Source: Chitinophagaceae bacterium (GTDB lineage: Bacteria; Bacteroidota; Bacteroidia; Chitinophagales; Chitinophagaceae). From it: DNA of 64,000 nt. Shown here piece by piece: positions 8,857-16,916 of the stretch; within the stretch, counting starts at the first letter, position 1; each line of letters begins with the position of its first letter. Under the pieces are notes generated by a model. The model saw only the letters and a program-made list of their open reading frames with translations, made no database searches and was not told the origin of the DNA. Location: the NCBI GenBank assembly GCA_018335935.1, contig JAGXRG010000063.1:1-64000 (forward strand), read 5' to 3'. A program made the position numbers and the translations under genes.

Positions 8857-9408
8857 CTAGTTGGTTGCTACTTCAGATTTAGCAACTAACTCATTTTCTA
8901 TATCAAATATTTTTACAAGAGCATAACGTTTAATCACATTAATTTTCATTTCATCTAAAATGTCTACAACATTTTTATAAGTGCATTCTTTAGTGGGTTT
9001 AATTACAACAACTAAATCATCTGCATTTGTTGTTGCTTTTTTCCTTAGAAGCACATTTCTTATACCATCCTCACCTACTCCAAAGTTTGAAGATTTGAAA
9101 TTTGATGCATCGGGTGCTAGAATTCCTTCGTAATAAAAAATGTTGTTATCCTTACCTAATAGCAACGTTAAAGCCCCACTTTCTTTGGCCTTATTTTGCT
9201 CTTCGGGTTTATCAGTATCCTTCGGCAAATAAAGATTCATTGCTGTAGGATGACTCATGGTTGTTGTAAAAATGAAAAACGTGATCAACAAGAATCCAAG
9301 ATCCACCATGGGGGTTAAGTCTACCCTTGTAGAAAGTTTTTTACCTTTTTTTACGCCCGGTCCTTTTTTATGTTTTCCGCCACCGGACGAGGTATCCATT
9401 TCTGCCAT
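8857..9408 (-). CDS. exbD: ExbD biopolymer transport protein (second copy)
   Basis: The 183-residue protein has the ExbD plan: a basic N-terminus, one membrane helix near 33-52 and a periplasmic domain. The helix carries the proton-relay aspartate (D36 in LTPMVDLGFL). The periplasmic part ends with a typical VVIKPTKECTYKNVVDILDEM segment, the ExbD dimer region. It lies 28 bases after the other exbD and 49 before tonB. Two unequal ExbD proteins in one operon are common in Bacteroidota, so they probably co-assemble with ExbB (inference). Confidence 0.93.
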   Translation of the reverse strand: MAEMDTSSGGGKHKKGPGVKKGKKLSTRVDLTPMVDLGFLLITFFIFTTTMSHPTAMNLYLPKDTDKPEEQNKAKESGALTLLLGKDNNIFYYEGILAPDASNFKSSNFGVGEDGIRNVLLRKKATTNADDLVVVIKPTKECTYKNVVDILDEMKINVIKRYALVKIFDIENELVAKSEVATN

Positions 9409-9436
9409 TGCGTAATGTTTTTATTTTTAAAAAATA

Positions 9437-10090
9437 TTATTCTTCTATGTTGCCACCCTGATCTTTTAGTTTAAAATATTCAGATCCTACAGGTACAGCT
9501 TCAGGATTTGTAATCATTTGAAACTTCATAAAGTCATTCTTTTTAAATGCTTCAATTACTGCTTCAAATGAAGGATATTTAGAATTGTTATCTCCTTTTA
9601 CATATAGATTTCTCAATTTTAATCCTTGATAGGCGGTTGCAATTAATTGCATCCATTCTATCATTTCATTATTGCCTTTTACTGTATCAATAGGTATGCC
9701 TGGTAACAATGCTCCTTTTCTCTGATTATCTTCTAGTGCTAAATAAGATTTTAGTGAGCTAAATGGTGTTCCGAAAAAAGATGCTTTCTTAAATGCATTA
9801 ACATCTAAGCCCAAGTTCTTGGTTTGATTTAATGAATTGGCTATATATTCTTTTTTCTCTTCATCGTCCATTGAAAGGAAAACTTTTCCAGTTGCATCAA
9901 TAGTTACGATTACAAAATCTTTTTCTTCTGCAGGTTTAGCTGATACTGAGTTAGGTGTAACAACAGTAATAGCTTCTTCTGGTTTAAATTTTGTTGTAAG
10001 AATAAAGAAGGCCAATAAAAGAAAAGCTACATCACACATGGCTGTCATGTCAACTGCTGTACTTTTCCTAGGTAATTTTGCTCTTCCCAT
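9437..10090 (-). CDS. exbD: ExbD biopolymer transport protein (first copy, long)
   Basis: This protein has 217 residues, longer than the usual 130-150 of ExbD. It has the helix at about 18-36 with the key aspartate D20 in TAMCDVAFLLLAFFIL. The extra length lies in the periplasmic part, roughly residues 75-145, before the conserved ExbD end (VKGDNNSKYPSFEAVIEAFK). It is translated between exbB (63 bases upstream) and the second exbD. The insertion may mediate contact with this lineage's TonB, which is inference only. Confidence 0.92.
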   Translation of the reverse strand: MGRAKLPRKSTAVDMTAMCDVAFLLLAFFILTTKFKPEEAITVVTPNSVSAKPAEEKDFVIVTIDATGKVFLSMDDEEKKEYIANSLNQTKNLGLDVNAFKKASFFGTPFSSLKSYLALEDNQRKGALLPGIPIDTVKGNNEMIEWMQLIATAYQGLKLRNLYVKGDNNSKYPSFEAVIEAFKKNDFMKFQMITNPEAVPVGSEYFKLKDQGGNIEE

Positions 10091-10153
10091 TGTTCTATTT
10101 ATTGGTTATTATGAATTAGATTCAAAACTTAACAAATTCCACAAATTATTTTA

Positions 10154-11017
10154 TTATTTATAATTTGCAGCAAAACTTTGTGTTAATGTAAAACCACTTT
10201 CATCAATACCGTAAGTAATAGAATCAATTCTTGTAGTGAACATGTTATAACAAATAATTGCAACAGCTGAGGTTCCAATACCTAAAGCAGTATTATATAA
10301 TGCTTCTGCAATACCTTTTGATAATTCAGCTGCAGCAGCACCGCCACCACCTTCATCACCTAAAGCAGAGAAAGATTTAATCATACCTACAACCGTACCT
10401 AATAAACCAATTAAAGTTGCAACAGAAGCTAATGTTGATAAAAACACTAAGTTTTTCTCTAGCATAGGTAATTCTAATGCCGTAGCTTCTTCAATTTCTT
10501 TTTGAATATTTAAAACTTTTTGGTCAGTATCAAGTTCTGTATTCGTAATCATTTCTTTGTACTTGCGTAGTCCTGATTTCATTACATTACCAACACTACC
10601 TTTTTGTTTGTCACATTCAGCTAAAGCTTTATCAATTTCCTTATTGGCTAAATTGAATTGTACTTTACGAATAAATTCATTAATGTCTCCAGAACCTTTT
10701 GCTTTAGATACAGTTAAATATCTTTCAACTACGAAAGTTACAACTATTAAAAAACAGCTAATTAAGAAAGGCACGATAATACCACCCTCGTACATTCTTA
10801 CTAAACTTCCTTTAGGACCTACGTGATTTGGCCAAAACCAATGACTTGGATCTGGATCTGGTTTTGCAAAATTACTAGCAGAACCCAATAGCACTCTCCA
10901 TATAAAGAAGCCTATCAATATACATACAATAGGTGCTATCCATGAAATGGCATTTCCTGTTTTTGGTGGGTTTACAGATGTTGCAGCTTTTACTGCAGTT
11001 GGTTTAATGTCGGCCAT
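10154..11017 (-). CDS. exbB: ExbB/MotA/TolQ proton-channel protein
   Basis: ExbB forms the inner-membrane pentamer that, with ExbD, converts proton flow into motion of TonB. The 287-residue protein has helices at about 24-45 and 79-102, a cytoplasmic helical stretch, then two long helices (about 190-220 and 240-265). The latter include the MotA/TolQ/ExbB signature TLIGLLGTVVGMIKSF and a glycine/alanine-rich loop before LSKGIAEALYNTALGIGTSAVA. It is the first gene of the four-gene operon. The 241 bases to the divergent helicase gene (11018-11258) hold no gene and presumably both promoters; I could not fix a convincing box there. Confidence 0.95.
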   Translation of the reverse strand: MADIKPTAVKAATSVNPPKTGNAISWIAPIVCILIGFFIWRVLLGSASNFAKPDPDPSHWFWPNHVGPKGSLVRMYEGGIIVPFLISCFLIVVTFVVERYLTVSKAKGSGDINEFIRKVQFNLANKEIDKALAECDKQKGSVGNVMKSGLRKYKEMITNTELDTDQKVLNIQKEIEEATALELPMLEKNLVFLSTLASVATLIGLLGTVVGMIKSFSALGDEGGGGAAAAELSKGIAEALYNTALGIGTSAVAIICYNMFTTRIDSITYGIDESGFTLTQSFAANYK

Positions 11018-11258
11018 AATACAATCGATTTTTTAGTTTAAAAAAATTGTTTTTGTTAATTAGAGTTGGCAATTCTACATAAAAAATAAATGAAAAAGCA
11101 AATCTTCATAAAAAAATATTGTTTTAAGCACCAGAAATTAATCAAATTCTAATGAAATTGAATAAAATAGCCAATTTAGATTGCCTTTAGAGGATATTTT
11201 TTTCTCAACTCAAAAATGAATCACTAAATTGTTTCTTTGTAATTGAAAATTTGTAAGC

Positions 11259-14200
11259 ATGCAAAAAGAAAAACAGTTAGAAAAATTTAATACTATATAT
11301 CAGCAACTCAATCAGCAACAGCAAAAAGCAGTTGATGCACTATTTGGGGTTATTATGGTGATTGCAGGTCCTGGAACAGGAAAAACTCAAATTTTAAGTG
11401 CTAGAATTGGTAAAATATTATTAGAAACAGATACCTTACCTCAAAATATTTTATGTTTAACCTATACCGATGCTGGCACTTTTGCCATGAGAAAAAGATT
11501 ATTAGAATTCATAGGTCCTGAAGCTTATAAAGTAAACATTCACACATTTCATTCATTTTGTAACAATGTTATTCAAGATAATTTAGAAGTATTTAACAAA
11601 CGCTCCCTAAATCCAATCAGTGATTTAGAAGAAGTGTCATTGTATAAAGAACTCATTGATAATTTTAAAAAAGATAATCCTTTAAAAAGATATAGAGGGG
11701 ATGTTTATTATGAAATTAATAATCTGAAAAGTTTATTTAATGCCATTAAAAAAGAAGGTTGGACAAAAGAATTTCTTTTAGAAAGAATTGAATCCTACTG
11801 TAATAATCTGCCACTTGATGAAAATTATATTTATAAGAGGGCTTATAAAAACTTTAAAGCTGGAGATGTAAAGCAACATTTAATAGATGAGGAATTAAAT
11901 AAAATGGAACGTTTAAAAGCTGCTGTAAATGAATACGAGCACTTTATAAATTTAATGCATACAAAAAGCTTATATGATTTTAATGATATGATTAATTGGG
12001 TGATAACAGCATTCGAAAAACATCCTTATTTGCTAGAAGAATATTCAAGTAAATACAATCATATTTTGGTAGATGAATATCAAGATACCAGTGGCACTCA
12101 AAACAGAATTATTGAATTACTTTACGAACCCAATTATACAGAAAGCATATTTGTTGTTGGAGATGATGATCAAAGTATCTATAGATTTCAAGGTGCTAAT
12201 GTTGAGAATATGTTAGGCTTTGCACAAACCTATTTACAACAATTACAAACTGTAGTTTTAGTTGATAATTATCGTTCGGTTCAGCCAATTTTAAATATTT
12301 CAAAAACAATTATCGATAAAAACGAGCAAAGGCTCATCAATAAAATTCCTAATCTTTCTAAAAATATTGTTACTGCACATAAAGATTTAATAGGCTTAAC
12401 TAATGAACCAGAAATCATTGCTTGTAATACAGAACAAGAAGAACTTATTTACATCAGCACAAAAATTCAACAACTTTTACAAGAGGGCACAGAGGCAGAA
12501 AAAATTGCGGTGATTTATAGAGAAAATAAATATGGTGATGTTTTAGCTACTTATTTAAATCATGCACAAATACCATTTTACAGTAAACGACAAATTAATA
12601 TTCTTCAAGAACCATTAATTGCACAAATAATTTTAATACTTGAATACTTAGCAGCAGAACATGATGTACCTTATGAAGGTGATGAAATGCTTTTTGAAAT
12701 ATTGCATTTCAACTTTTGGAATATTAAAGCCATAGAAATTGCACAACTCACAACAGAAGTGGCAACAAAGCGATTTAAAGAAGAAAAAACTTCTTTAAGA
12801 GCTTTAATACATTTTAAATCTATTGAACCCTCTAAAGATTTATTTAGTTCAAATAGTATAAGTAAAGAGCTTAAACAAGCTTGTCAAATTCTAGAGCAAT
12901 TCATTACAGATGTTAGTAATTGCACCATACAAACGTTATTAGAAAATATTATTTCACATACTGGCATACTTGCTCAAGTAATGCAGGGAACACAAAAGCA
13001 TTTTCAACTCAAATTACTAACAGGCTTTTTCAATTTTATTAAGGAAGAAACAGCAAGAAATCCCAATTTAAATTTAAAGGAATTGGTTGCTATTATTGAA
13101 ATGATGCAAGATGAAGGTATAGCTTTATCATTAGTTGAAACTATTGGTAATGAAAAAAATATTAATCTCTTAACAGTTCATGGTAGTAAGGGTTTAGAGT
13201 TCGAGCATGTGTTTATTGCAGGTACTGTTGCTCATGTTTGGGAAAGCAAAAGAAAGGCTTCTCGTGGTTTTAAATTGCCTAATAATATTTTTTTAACTTC
13301 TGCTCAACTTCATGCAGATGATGATCATGAAGAAGAATTAAGAAGATTGTTTTATGTAGCACTCACAAGGGCTGCAAAACATTTGTACATTAGCTATTAT
13401 CAATCCAAAAACGATGGAAAGCTAGCAGAACCATCTATGTTTATTGCGGAAATTATTGATGCCTACCAAATTAAAACTCAAAACTATATTAGCTCACCAG
13501 AAGTGCAACTAGAATTTACTTTGGCACAATTTTCTTCCAAAGCACAACCAAAATTAGAGCAGATAGAAGCAGATTTTGTAAATAGAATAGTTGAAAAATT
13601 TGTGATGAATGTTACAGCACTTAACAACTATTTAAAATGTCCATTACAATTTTACTATAACAATATTATTCGAGTTCCTAGTGGTAGAAATGAAGCTATG
13701 GAATTTGGTTCTGCTGTACACCATGCATTAGATATGCTGTTTAAAAAAATGCAAGAAAATAATAATGTGTTTCCTAGTAAAGAAGTTTTAATAGCTGATT
13801 ATGAATGGTATTTAAAAAGACATAGAGAAAATTTTACACAAGAACAATTTGATAGAAGGTTAGAATATGGCCATAAAATTCTAACGAATTATTATGATTA
13901 TTACATTCATTCATTTAATAAAATTGTTACTACAGAAAAGAATATTAGAAACATTGTTGATGATATTCCCATTAGAGGAAAATTAGATAAACTCGAGTTC
14001 AATGGTAATGTAATAAATGTGGTAGATTATAAAACTGGAGAATATGAAAAAGCTAAAAAAATTAAAAAAAGCCTAGACGCTCCTAACGATAAAAATCCTA
14101 ATGGTGGAGATTATTGGAGACAAGCTGTTTTTTATAAGATTCTAATTGACCATAATACAACAAACCCTAATTGGAAAGTGTTAAGTACTGAGTTTGATTT

Positions 14201-14450
14201 TGTTGAACCCAATACTAAAAACGAGTTTGTAAAAGAAAAAATTAATATTTCAGAAGCTGATATTACAACTGTTAAAGCACAAATTAAATCTACTTGGCAA
14301 AAAATTCAAAACAAAGAATTCTACATAGGCTGTGGTAAAGAAGATTGCAAGTGGTGCAATTTTGTTAAAACTTACGATTTAGCATCAACCTATATTGAAC
14401 CAGAAGAAGTTGATGAAAATAACGAATTAATACCTCCGCCTATTGCTTAG
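11259..14450 (+). CDS. UvrD-family DNA helicase with C-terminal PD-(D/E)XK nuclease
   Basis: The 1063-residue protein joins a superfamily 1 helicase to a RecB-type nuclease. Helicase motifs are Walker A GPGTGKT (37-43), Walker B VDEYQDT (about 271-277), motif III GDDDQSIYRFQGA, motif V LLTVHGSKGLEFEHVF and motif VI ALTRAAKHLYISY. The nuclease domain (about 785-1040) shows GKLDKLEF and VVDYKTGEY, the D...DxK metal-binding pair. A lone Cys in LKCPLQFYY (about 793) together with CGKEDCKWC (about 1025-1033) matches the four-cysteine Fe-S staple of AddB-type nucleases. This is a stand-alone DNA-repair protein with no AddA/AddB partner gene nearby. It overlaps the convergent lipoprotein gene by 11 bases. 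Confidence 0.92.
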   Translation: MQKEKQLEKFNTIYQQLNQQQQKAVDALFGVIMVIAGPGTGKTQILSARIGKILLETDTLPQNILCLTYTDAGTFAMRKRLLEFIGPEAYKVNIHTFHSFCNNVIQDNLEVFNKRSLNPISDLEEVSLYKELIDNFKKDNPLKRYRGDVYYEINNLKSLFNAIKKEGWTKEFLLERIESYCNNLPLDENYIYKRAYKNFKAGDVKQHLIDEELNKMERLKAAVNEYEHFINLMHTKSLYDFNDMINWVITAFEKHPYLLEEYSSKYNHILVDEYQDTSGTQNRIIELLYEPNYTESIFVVGDDDQSIYRFQGANVENMLGFAQTYLQQLQTVVLVDNYRSVQPILNISKTIIDKNEQRLINKIPNLSKNIVTAHKDLIGLTNEPEIIACNTEQEELIYISTKIQQLLQEGTEAEKIAVIYRENKYGDVLATYLNHAQIPFYSKRQINILQEPLIAQIILILEYLAAEHDVPYEGDEMLFEILHFNFWNIKAIEIAQLTTEVATKRFKEEKTSLRALIHFKSIEPSKDLFSSNSISKELKQACQILEQFITDVSNCTIQTLLENIISHTGILAQVMQGTQKHFQLKLLTGFFNFIKEETARNPNLNLKELVAIIEMMQDEGIALSLVETIGNEKNINLLTVHGSKGLEFEHVFIAGTVAHVWESKRKASRGFKLPNNIFLTSAQLHADDDHEEELRRLFYVALTRAAKHLYISYYQSKNDGKLAEPSMFIAEIIDAYQIKTQNYISSPEVQLEFTLAQFSSKAQPKLEQIEADFVNRIVEKFVMNVTALNNYLKCPLQFYYNNIIRVPSGRNEAMEFGSAVHHALDMLFKKMQENNNVFPSKEVLIADYEWYLKRHRENFTQEQFDRRLEYGHKILTNYYDYYIHSFNKIVTTEKNIRNIVDDIPIRGKLDKLEFNGNVINVVDYKTGEYEKAKKIKKSLDAPNDKNPNGGDYWRQAVFYKILIDHNTTNPNWKVLSTEFDFVEPNTKNEFVKEKINISEADITTVKAQIKSTWQKIQNKEFYIGCGKEDCKWCNFVKTYDLASTYIEPEEVDENNELIPPPIA

Positions 14451-14880
14451 ATAAAGTTAGCCTTACTCTTCCTACATTGGTGCTATCATAAGCAATCACC
14501 ATTGAAGAAGTTGTAAAAATTTCTACTTTATAGGTTCTTCCATCAAAACTTAATTGATCTGAGCCAGAAATAGTATATGGTCCTGTTCTTGGAGCTGCTG
14601 GAGGAGTTGTACAATAAACTCCAACATCAGTGTAAGTATATATACCTGCAACTGTAAAATTGTGGGTATTGTCTCTTTCACATGGAGGAAAATAGGTATC
14701 GTTTGTATAAAAATCAAAGACTAGTGTAGAACCTACAGGTGTAATAGTTGCACCAGTAGTTTTATAATTACCAGCAATACTGCTATTTGAAAGAGCAGTG
14801 GCAGGTGGTGTGGTATTATCTGCTTTTTTACAAGCTACAAAAACAATAACTATAGATAAGAAGAGAATTATTTTTTTCAT
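14440..14880 (-). CDS. Small lipoprotein of unknown function
   Basis: This 146-residue protein has a lipoprotein signal (MKKIILFLSIVIVFVAC, lipid-acceptor Cys17). A Thr/Ser-rich linker and a compact beta-rich domain with paired cysteines follow. The C-terminal pattern (SGSDQLSFDGRTYKV and a closing RLTLSKQ) resembles the lipocalin-like/META-type lipoproteins common in Bacteroidota, but I do not recognise a named family. It is probably anchored in a periplasm-facing membrane. It is convergent with the helicase and divergent from prfA. Confidence 0.75.
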   Translation of the reverse strand: MKKIILFLSIVIVFVACKKADNTTPPATALSNSSIAGNYKTTGATITPVGSTLVFDFYTNDTYFPPCERDNTHNFTVAGIYTYTDVGVYCTTPPAAPRTGPYTISGSDQLSFDGRTYKVEIFTTSSMVIAYDSTNVGRVRLTLSKQ

Positions 14881-15005
14881 GAAACTAATTTAACGAAATC
14901 CAAAAATAACGGAATATATATTCAAAAAATAGAATAAAAAGCCATTTTGTTAATGGAATAGCATGATTTAACAAAATCAAAAAATTAGATTCAGTAATCA
15001 AGTAT

Positions 15006-15013
15006 TACTTTTG
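15006..15013 (+). promoter_or_regulatory. Putative prfA promoter -7 box
   Basis: TACTTTTG matches the Bacteroidota -7 consensus TAnnTTTG and lies 20 bases before the prfA ATG. This implies a very short leader. No clear TTG at -33 was seen. Confidence 0.5.
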
Positions 15014-15033
15014 CCGCCCGAAATTGTGTTTCA

Positions 15034-16101
15034 ATGATTGATAAATTAGATGCCTTAAAAGCCAGATTCGACCAAATAGGTATTGCTCTTACTAATCCAG
15101 AAATTATTAGTAATCAAAAGGAATTTGGTAAGTTAAGTAAAGAATATAGGTCTTTAGAAAAAGTGGTAAATCCTTATGAAGAATACAAAAGGGTATTGAA
15201 TGATTATGAATTTGCTAAAGCCAGCATTAACGATAGTGATGAGGATATGAGAGAATTAGCTCGTATGGAATTACCAGGTTTAGAAGAGAAAAAAGAAGAA
15301 CTTGAAAAACATTTAACTCAATTATTGATTCCTAAAGACCCGCAAGACGATAAAAATGCTATTCTTGAAATTAGAGCAGGAACTGGTGGTGATGAAGCTA
15401 GTTTATTTGCTGGAGATTTATTAGGCATGTATCTCAGATATTGTAGTAAAAAAGGTTGGAAGACTGCTATTGTTTCTGAAAGTGAAGGAACAGTGGGTGG
15501 TTATAAAGAGGTGATTTTAGAAGTTACTGGTGAAGATGTTTATGGTACATTAAAATTTGAGAGTGGTGTGCATCGTGTTCAAAGAGTTCCAAATACAGAA
15601 ACTCAAGGTCGTGTACATACTAGTGCTGCAACAGTTGCAGTAATGCCTGAAGCAGATGAAGTAGATTTTGAATTGAAAGAAAGTGATATTAAAATGGAAA
15701 CTGCAAGAAGTGGTGGTGCAGGCGGACAAAATGTAAACAAAGTAGAATCAAAGGTATTTTTAACACATATTCCAACTGGTGTAGTGGTGGTTTGTCAAAC
15801 AGAACGATCTCAATTAGGCAATAGAGAAAAAGCAATGGGAATGTTACGAACTAAATTGTATGAAGAACAAGTTCGTAAACACGAAGAAGAAATTGCTCGT
15901 CATAGAAAAACTTTAGTAAGTACAGGCGATAGATCTGCAAAAATTAGAACTTACAACTGGCCACAAGGTAGAGTTACAGATCATAGAATTGGATATACAA
16001 GTTATAATTTAGATTCTGTAATCAATGGTAATGTTGATGAATTTATAGAGCAATTGCAAATGGCTGAGAATGCTGAAAAAATGTTGGAGAGTAATAATTA
16101 A
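15034..16101 (+). CDS. prfA: Peptide chain release factor 1
   Basis: RF1 reads UAA and UAG stop codons and triggers peptide release on the ribosome. At 355 residues it has the normal length. The stop-codon-reading tripeptide is P186-N187-T188 (the P-x-T of RF1; RF2 would have SPF), and the peptidyl-transfer GGQ is at 230-232 in [13 protein letters not shown]. The C-terminus ends MLESNN and stop. The last 21 bases of the gene are repeated, with two synonymous changes, at 16893-16913 beyond an inserted RAYT element, so the gene's 3' end has been the target of a mobile event. Confidence 0.98.
   Translation: MIDKLDALKARFDQIGIALTNPEIISNQKEFGKLSKEYRSLEKVVNPYEEYKRVLNDYEFAKASINDSDEDMRELARMELPGLEEKKEELEKHLTQLLIPKDPQDDKNAILEIRAGTGGDEASLFAGDLLGMYLRYCSKKGWKTAIVSESEGTVGGYKEVILEVTGEDVYGTLKFESGVHRVQRVPNTETQGRVHTSAATVAVMPEADEVDFELKESDIKMETARSGGAGGQNVNKVESKVFLTHIPTGVVVVCQTERSQLGNREKAMGMLRTKLYEEQVRKHEEEIARHRKTLVSTGDRSAKIRTYNWPQGRVTDHRIGYTSYNLDSVINGNVDEFIEQLQMAENAEKMLESNN
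16081..16101 (+). repeat. 21-bp direct repeat, left copy (end of prfA)
   Basis: This is the coding end of prfA (codes MLESNN, stop). It matches 16893-16913 at 19 of 21 positions. Both differences are in third codon positions and synonymous. Confidence 0.9.
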
Positions 16102-16115
16102 AATAATTTACCTAT

Positions 16116-16136
16116 CGGTTGGTGTCTCACCAACCG
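16116..16136. repeat. REP-like hairpin 1
   Basis: CGGTTGGTG-TCT-CACCAACCG, a 9-bp perfect stem with a 3-base loop, 15 bases after the prfA stop codon. It is inverted relative to hairpins 2 and 3. No T-run follows, so it is not an intrinsic terminator. Confidence 0.9.
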
Positions 16137-16141
16137 AAATG

Positions 16142-16686
16142 CTAATCTCTAAAATGCTTTAAAAAGTTAAACTCATCTACACCATTCAAATAAAACCTAG
16201 CACTACTAAAACGATAGTCTTCTGGTTGAAAAGCTAATTGCCATTTGTCTTTAATCGGATTATTATGAATGTAATTTATTTTCTGAATTAAAATATCATC
16301 TGTGCTTAATGGTATTGCAAGTGGTCACGTTTCCAAAATTGCATTTTTCTATCTACTTTTTCAGTTGTAAAACGATGTAATAAATCAGGACGAAACTCCA
16401 ATAAATATTTTCGAAATTGATGTGCAGTATATTTTGCAAAACTTCCCGCCGGACTTTCTTTACCATTCATTTTAAGGATATTCCAAACTAAATGAATATG
16501 GTTTGGCATAATTACATAAGCATAAATGTTAATTAGTTTTCGGCTTACAAGATTTTGCCATGAATTAATGATGATCATTTTCAAATTATCATCTACTAGT
16601 AATGGATAAAAATTATTGATGGTGTCTGTATAAAAATAAGCCTGCTGAAAGCTCATTTGACCTTGACGTTTATGAAAGATATTCAC
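16142..16686 (-). pseudogene. REP-associated tyrosine transposase (RAYT), frameshifted
   Basis: Y1 (HUH) transposases of this family cut and join single-stranded DNA at REP hairpins. The first frame starts with GTG at 16686 and shows the HUH motif in MPNHIHLVW and a likely catalytic tyrosine in SFAKYTAHQF. It then runs into a stop after WKRDHLQYH. Restoring one G near 16317 (TTGCA to TTGGCA) joins it to HLAIPLSTDD, followed by the family hallmark YIHNNPIKDKW and a stop at 16142. The repaired product would be about 181 residues, the family's usual size. So a single-base deletion (or a sequencing error) breaks an otherwise intact gene. Confidence 0.88.
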
Positions 16687-16709
16687 TACTCAAAGCTAAA
16701 AATTAATTT

Positions 16710-16730
16710 CGGTTGGTGAGACACCAACCG
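16710..16730. repeat. REP-like hairpin 2
   Basis: CGGTTGGTG-AGA-CACCAACCG, 24 bases upstream of the RAYT start. With hairpin 1 it brackets the transposase gene as an inverted pair, the arrangement typical of RAYT genes. Confidence 0.9.
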
Positions 16731-16743
16731 ATATGGAAAAATA

Positions 16744-16842
16744 ATCATCAACAAGTAAAGGGTAAAAATTATGGATAGTATCTGTATAAAAATAAGCCTG
16801 CTGAAAGCTCATTTGACCTTGACGTTTATGAAAGATATTCAT
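16744..16842 (-). pseudogene. Truncated second copy of the RAYT 5' end
   Basis: From an ATG at 16842 the minus strand encodes MNIFHKRQGQMSFQQAYFYT and on to LLVDD, the same N-terminus as the neighbouring RAYT with few changes. It is then cut off at hairpin 2 (16730). The start codon is ATG here and GTG in the longer copy. This is a remnant of an earlier element copy or a partial tandem duplication. Confidence 0.85.
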
Positions 16843-16864
16843 TACTCAAAGCTAAAAATAATTT

Positions 16865-16885
16865 CGGTTGGTGGGACACCAACCG
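16865..16885. repeat. REP-like hairpin 3
   Basis: CGGTTGGTG-GGA-CACCAACCG, same orientation as hairpin 2, upstream of the truncated RAYT copy. With its flank (GATAGGAAA) it forms the right end of the element. Confidence 0.9.
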
Positions 16886-16892
16886 ATAGGAA

Positions 16893-16913
16893 ATGTTAGA
16901 AAGTAATAATTAA
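16893..16913 (+). repeat. 21-bp direct repeat, right copy (prfA-end duplicate)
   Basis: It matches prfA 16081-16101 except TTG to TTA and GAG to GAA, still encoding MLESNN and stop. It lies immediately outside hairpin 3 and three bases before the tyrS stop codon. Confidence 0.9.
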
Positions 16914-16916
16914 TTT

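Larger units (their letters stand above)
16102..16892. mobile_element. RAYT/REP element between prfA and tyrS
   Basis: The interval has near-perfect terminal inverted repeats of about 28 bases: left CCTATCGGTTGGTGTCTCAC and onward, right its complement ending at 16889. Each repeat is itself a REP-like hairpin. Inside lie a Y1 transposase of the REP-associated type (broken by one frameshift), an internal REP hairpin and a truncated second copy of the transposase 5' end. The element is bordered by 21-base direct repeats (16081-16101 and 16893-16913) equal to the end of prfA. Seen: repeats and gene remnants. Known: RAYT proteins act on REP hairpins. Inferred: it inserted at the prfA stop codon. 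Confidence 0.85.

Noticed and set aside
16116-16136. Intrinsic terminator of prfA
   Set aside because: The stem is strong but no T-run follows on either strand, and the same hairpin recurs at the other ends of the RAYT element.
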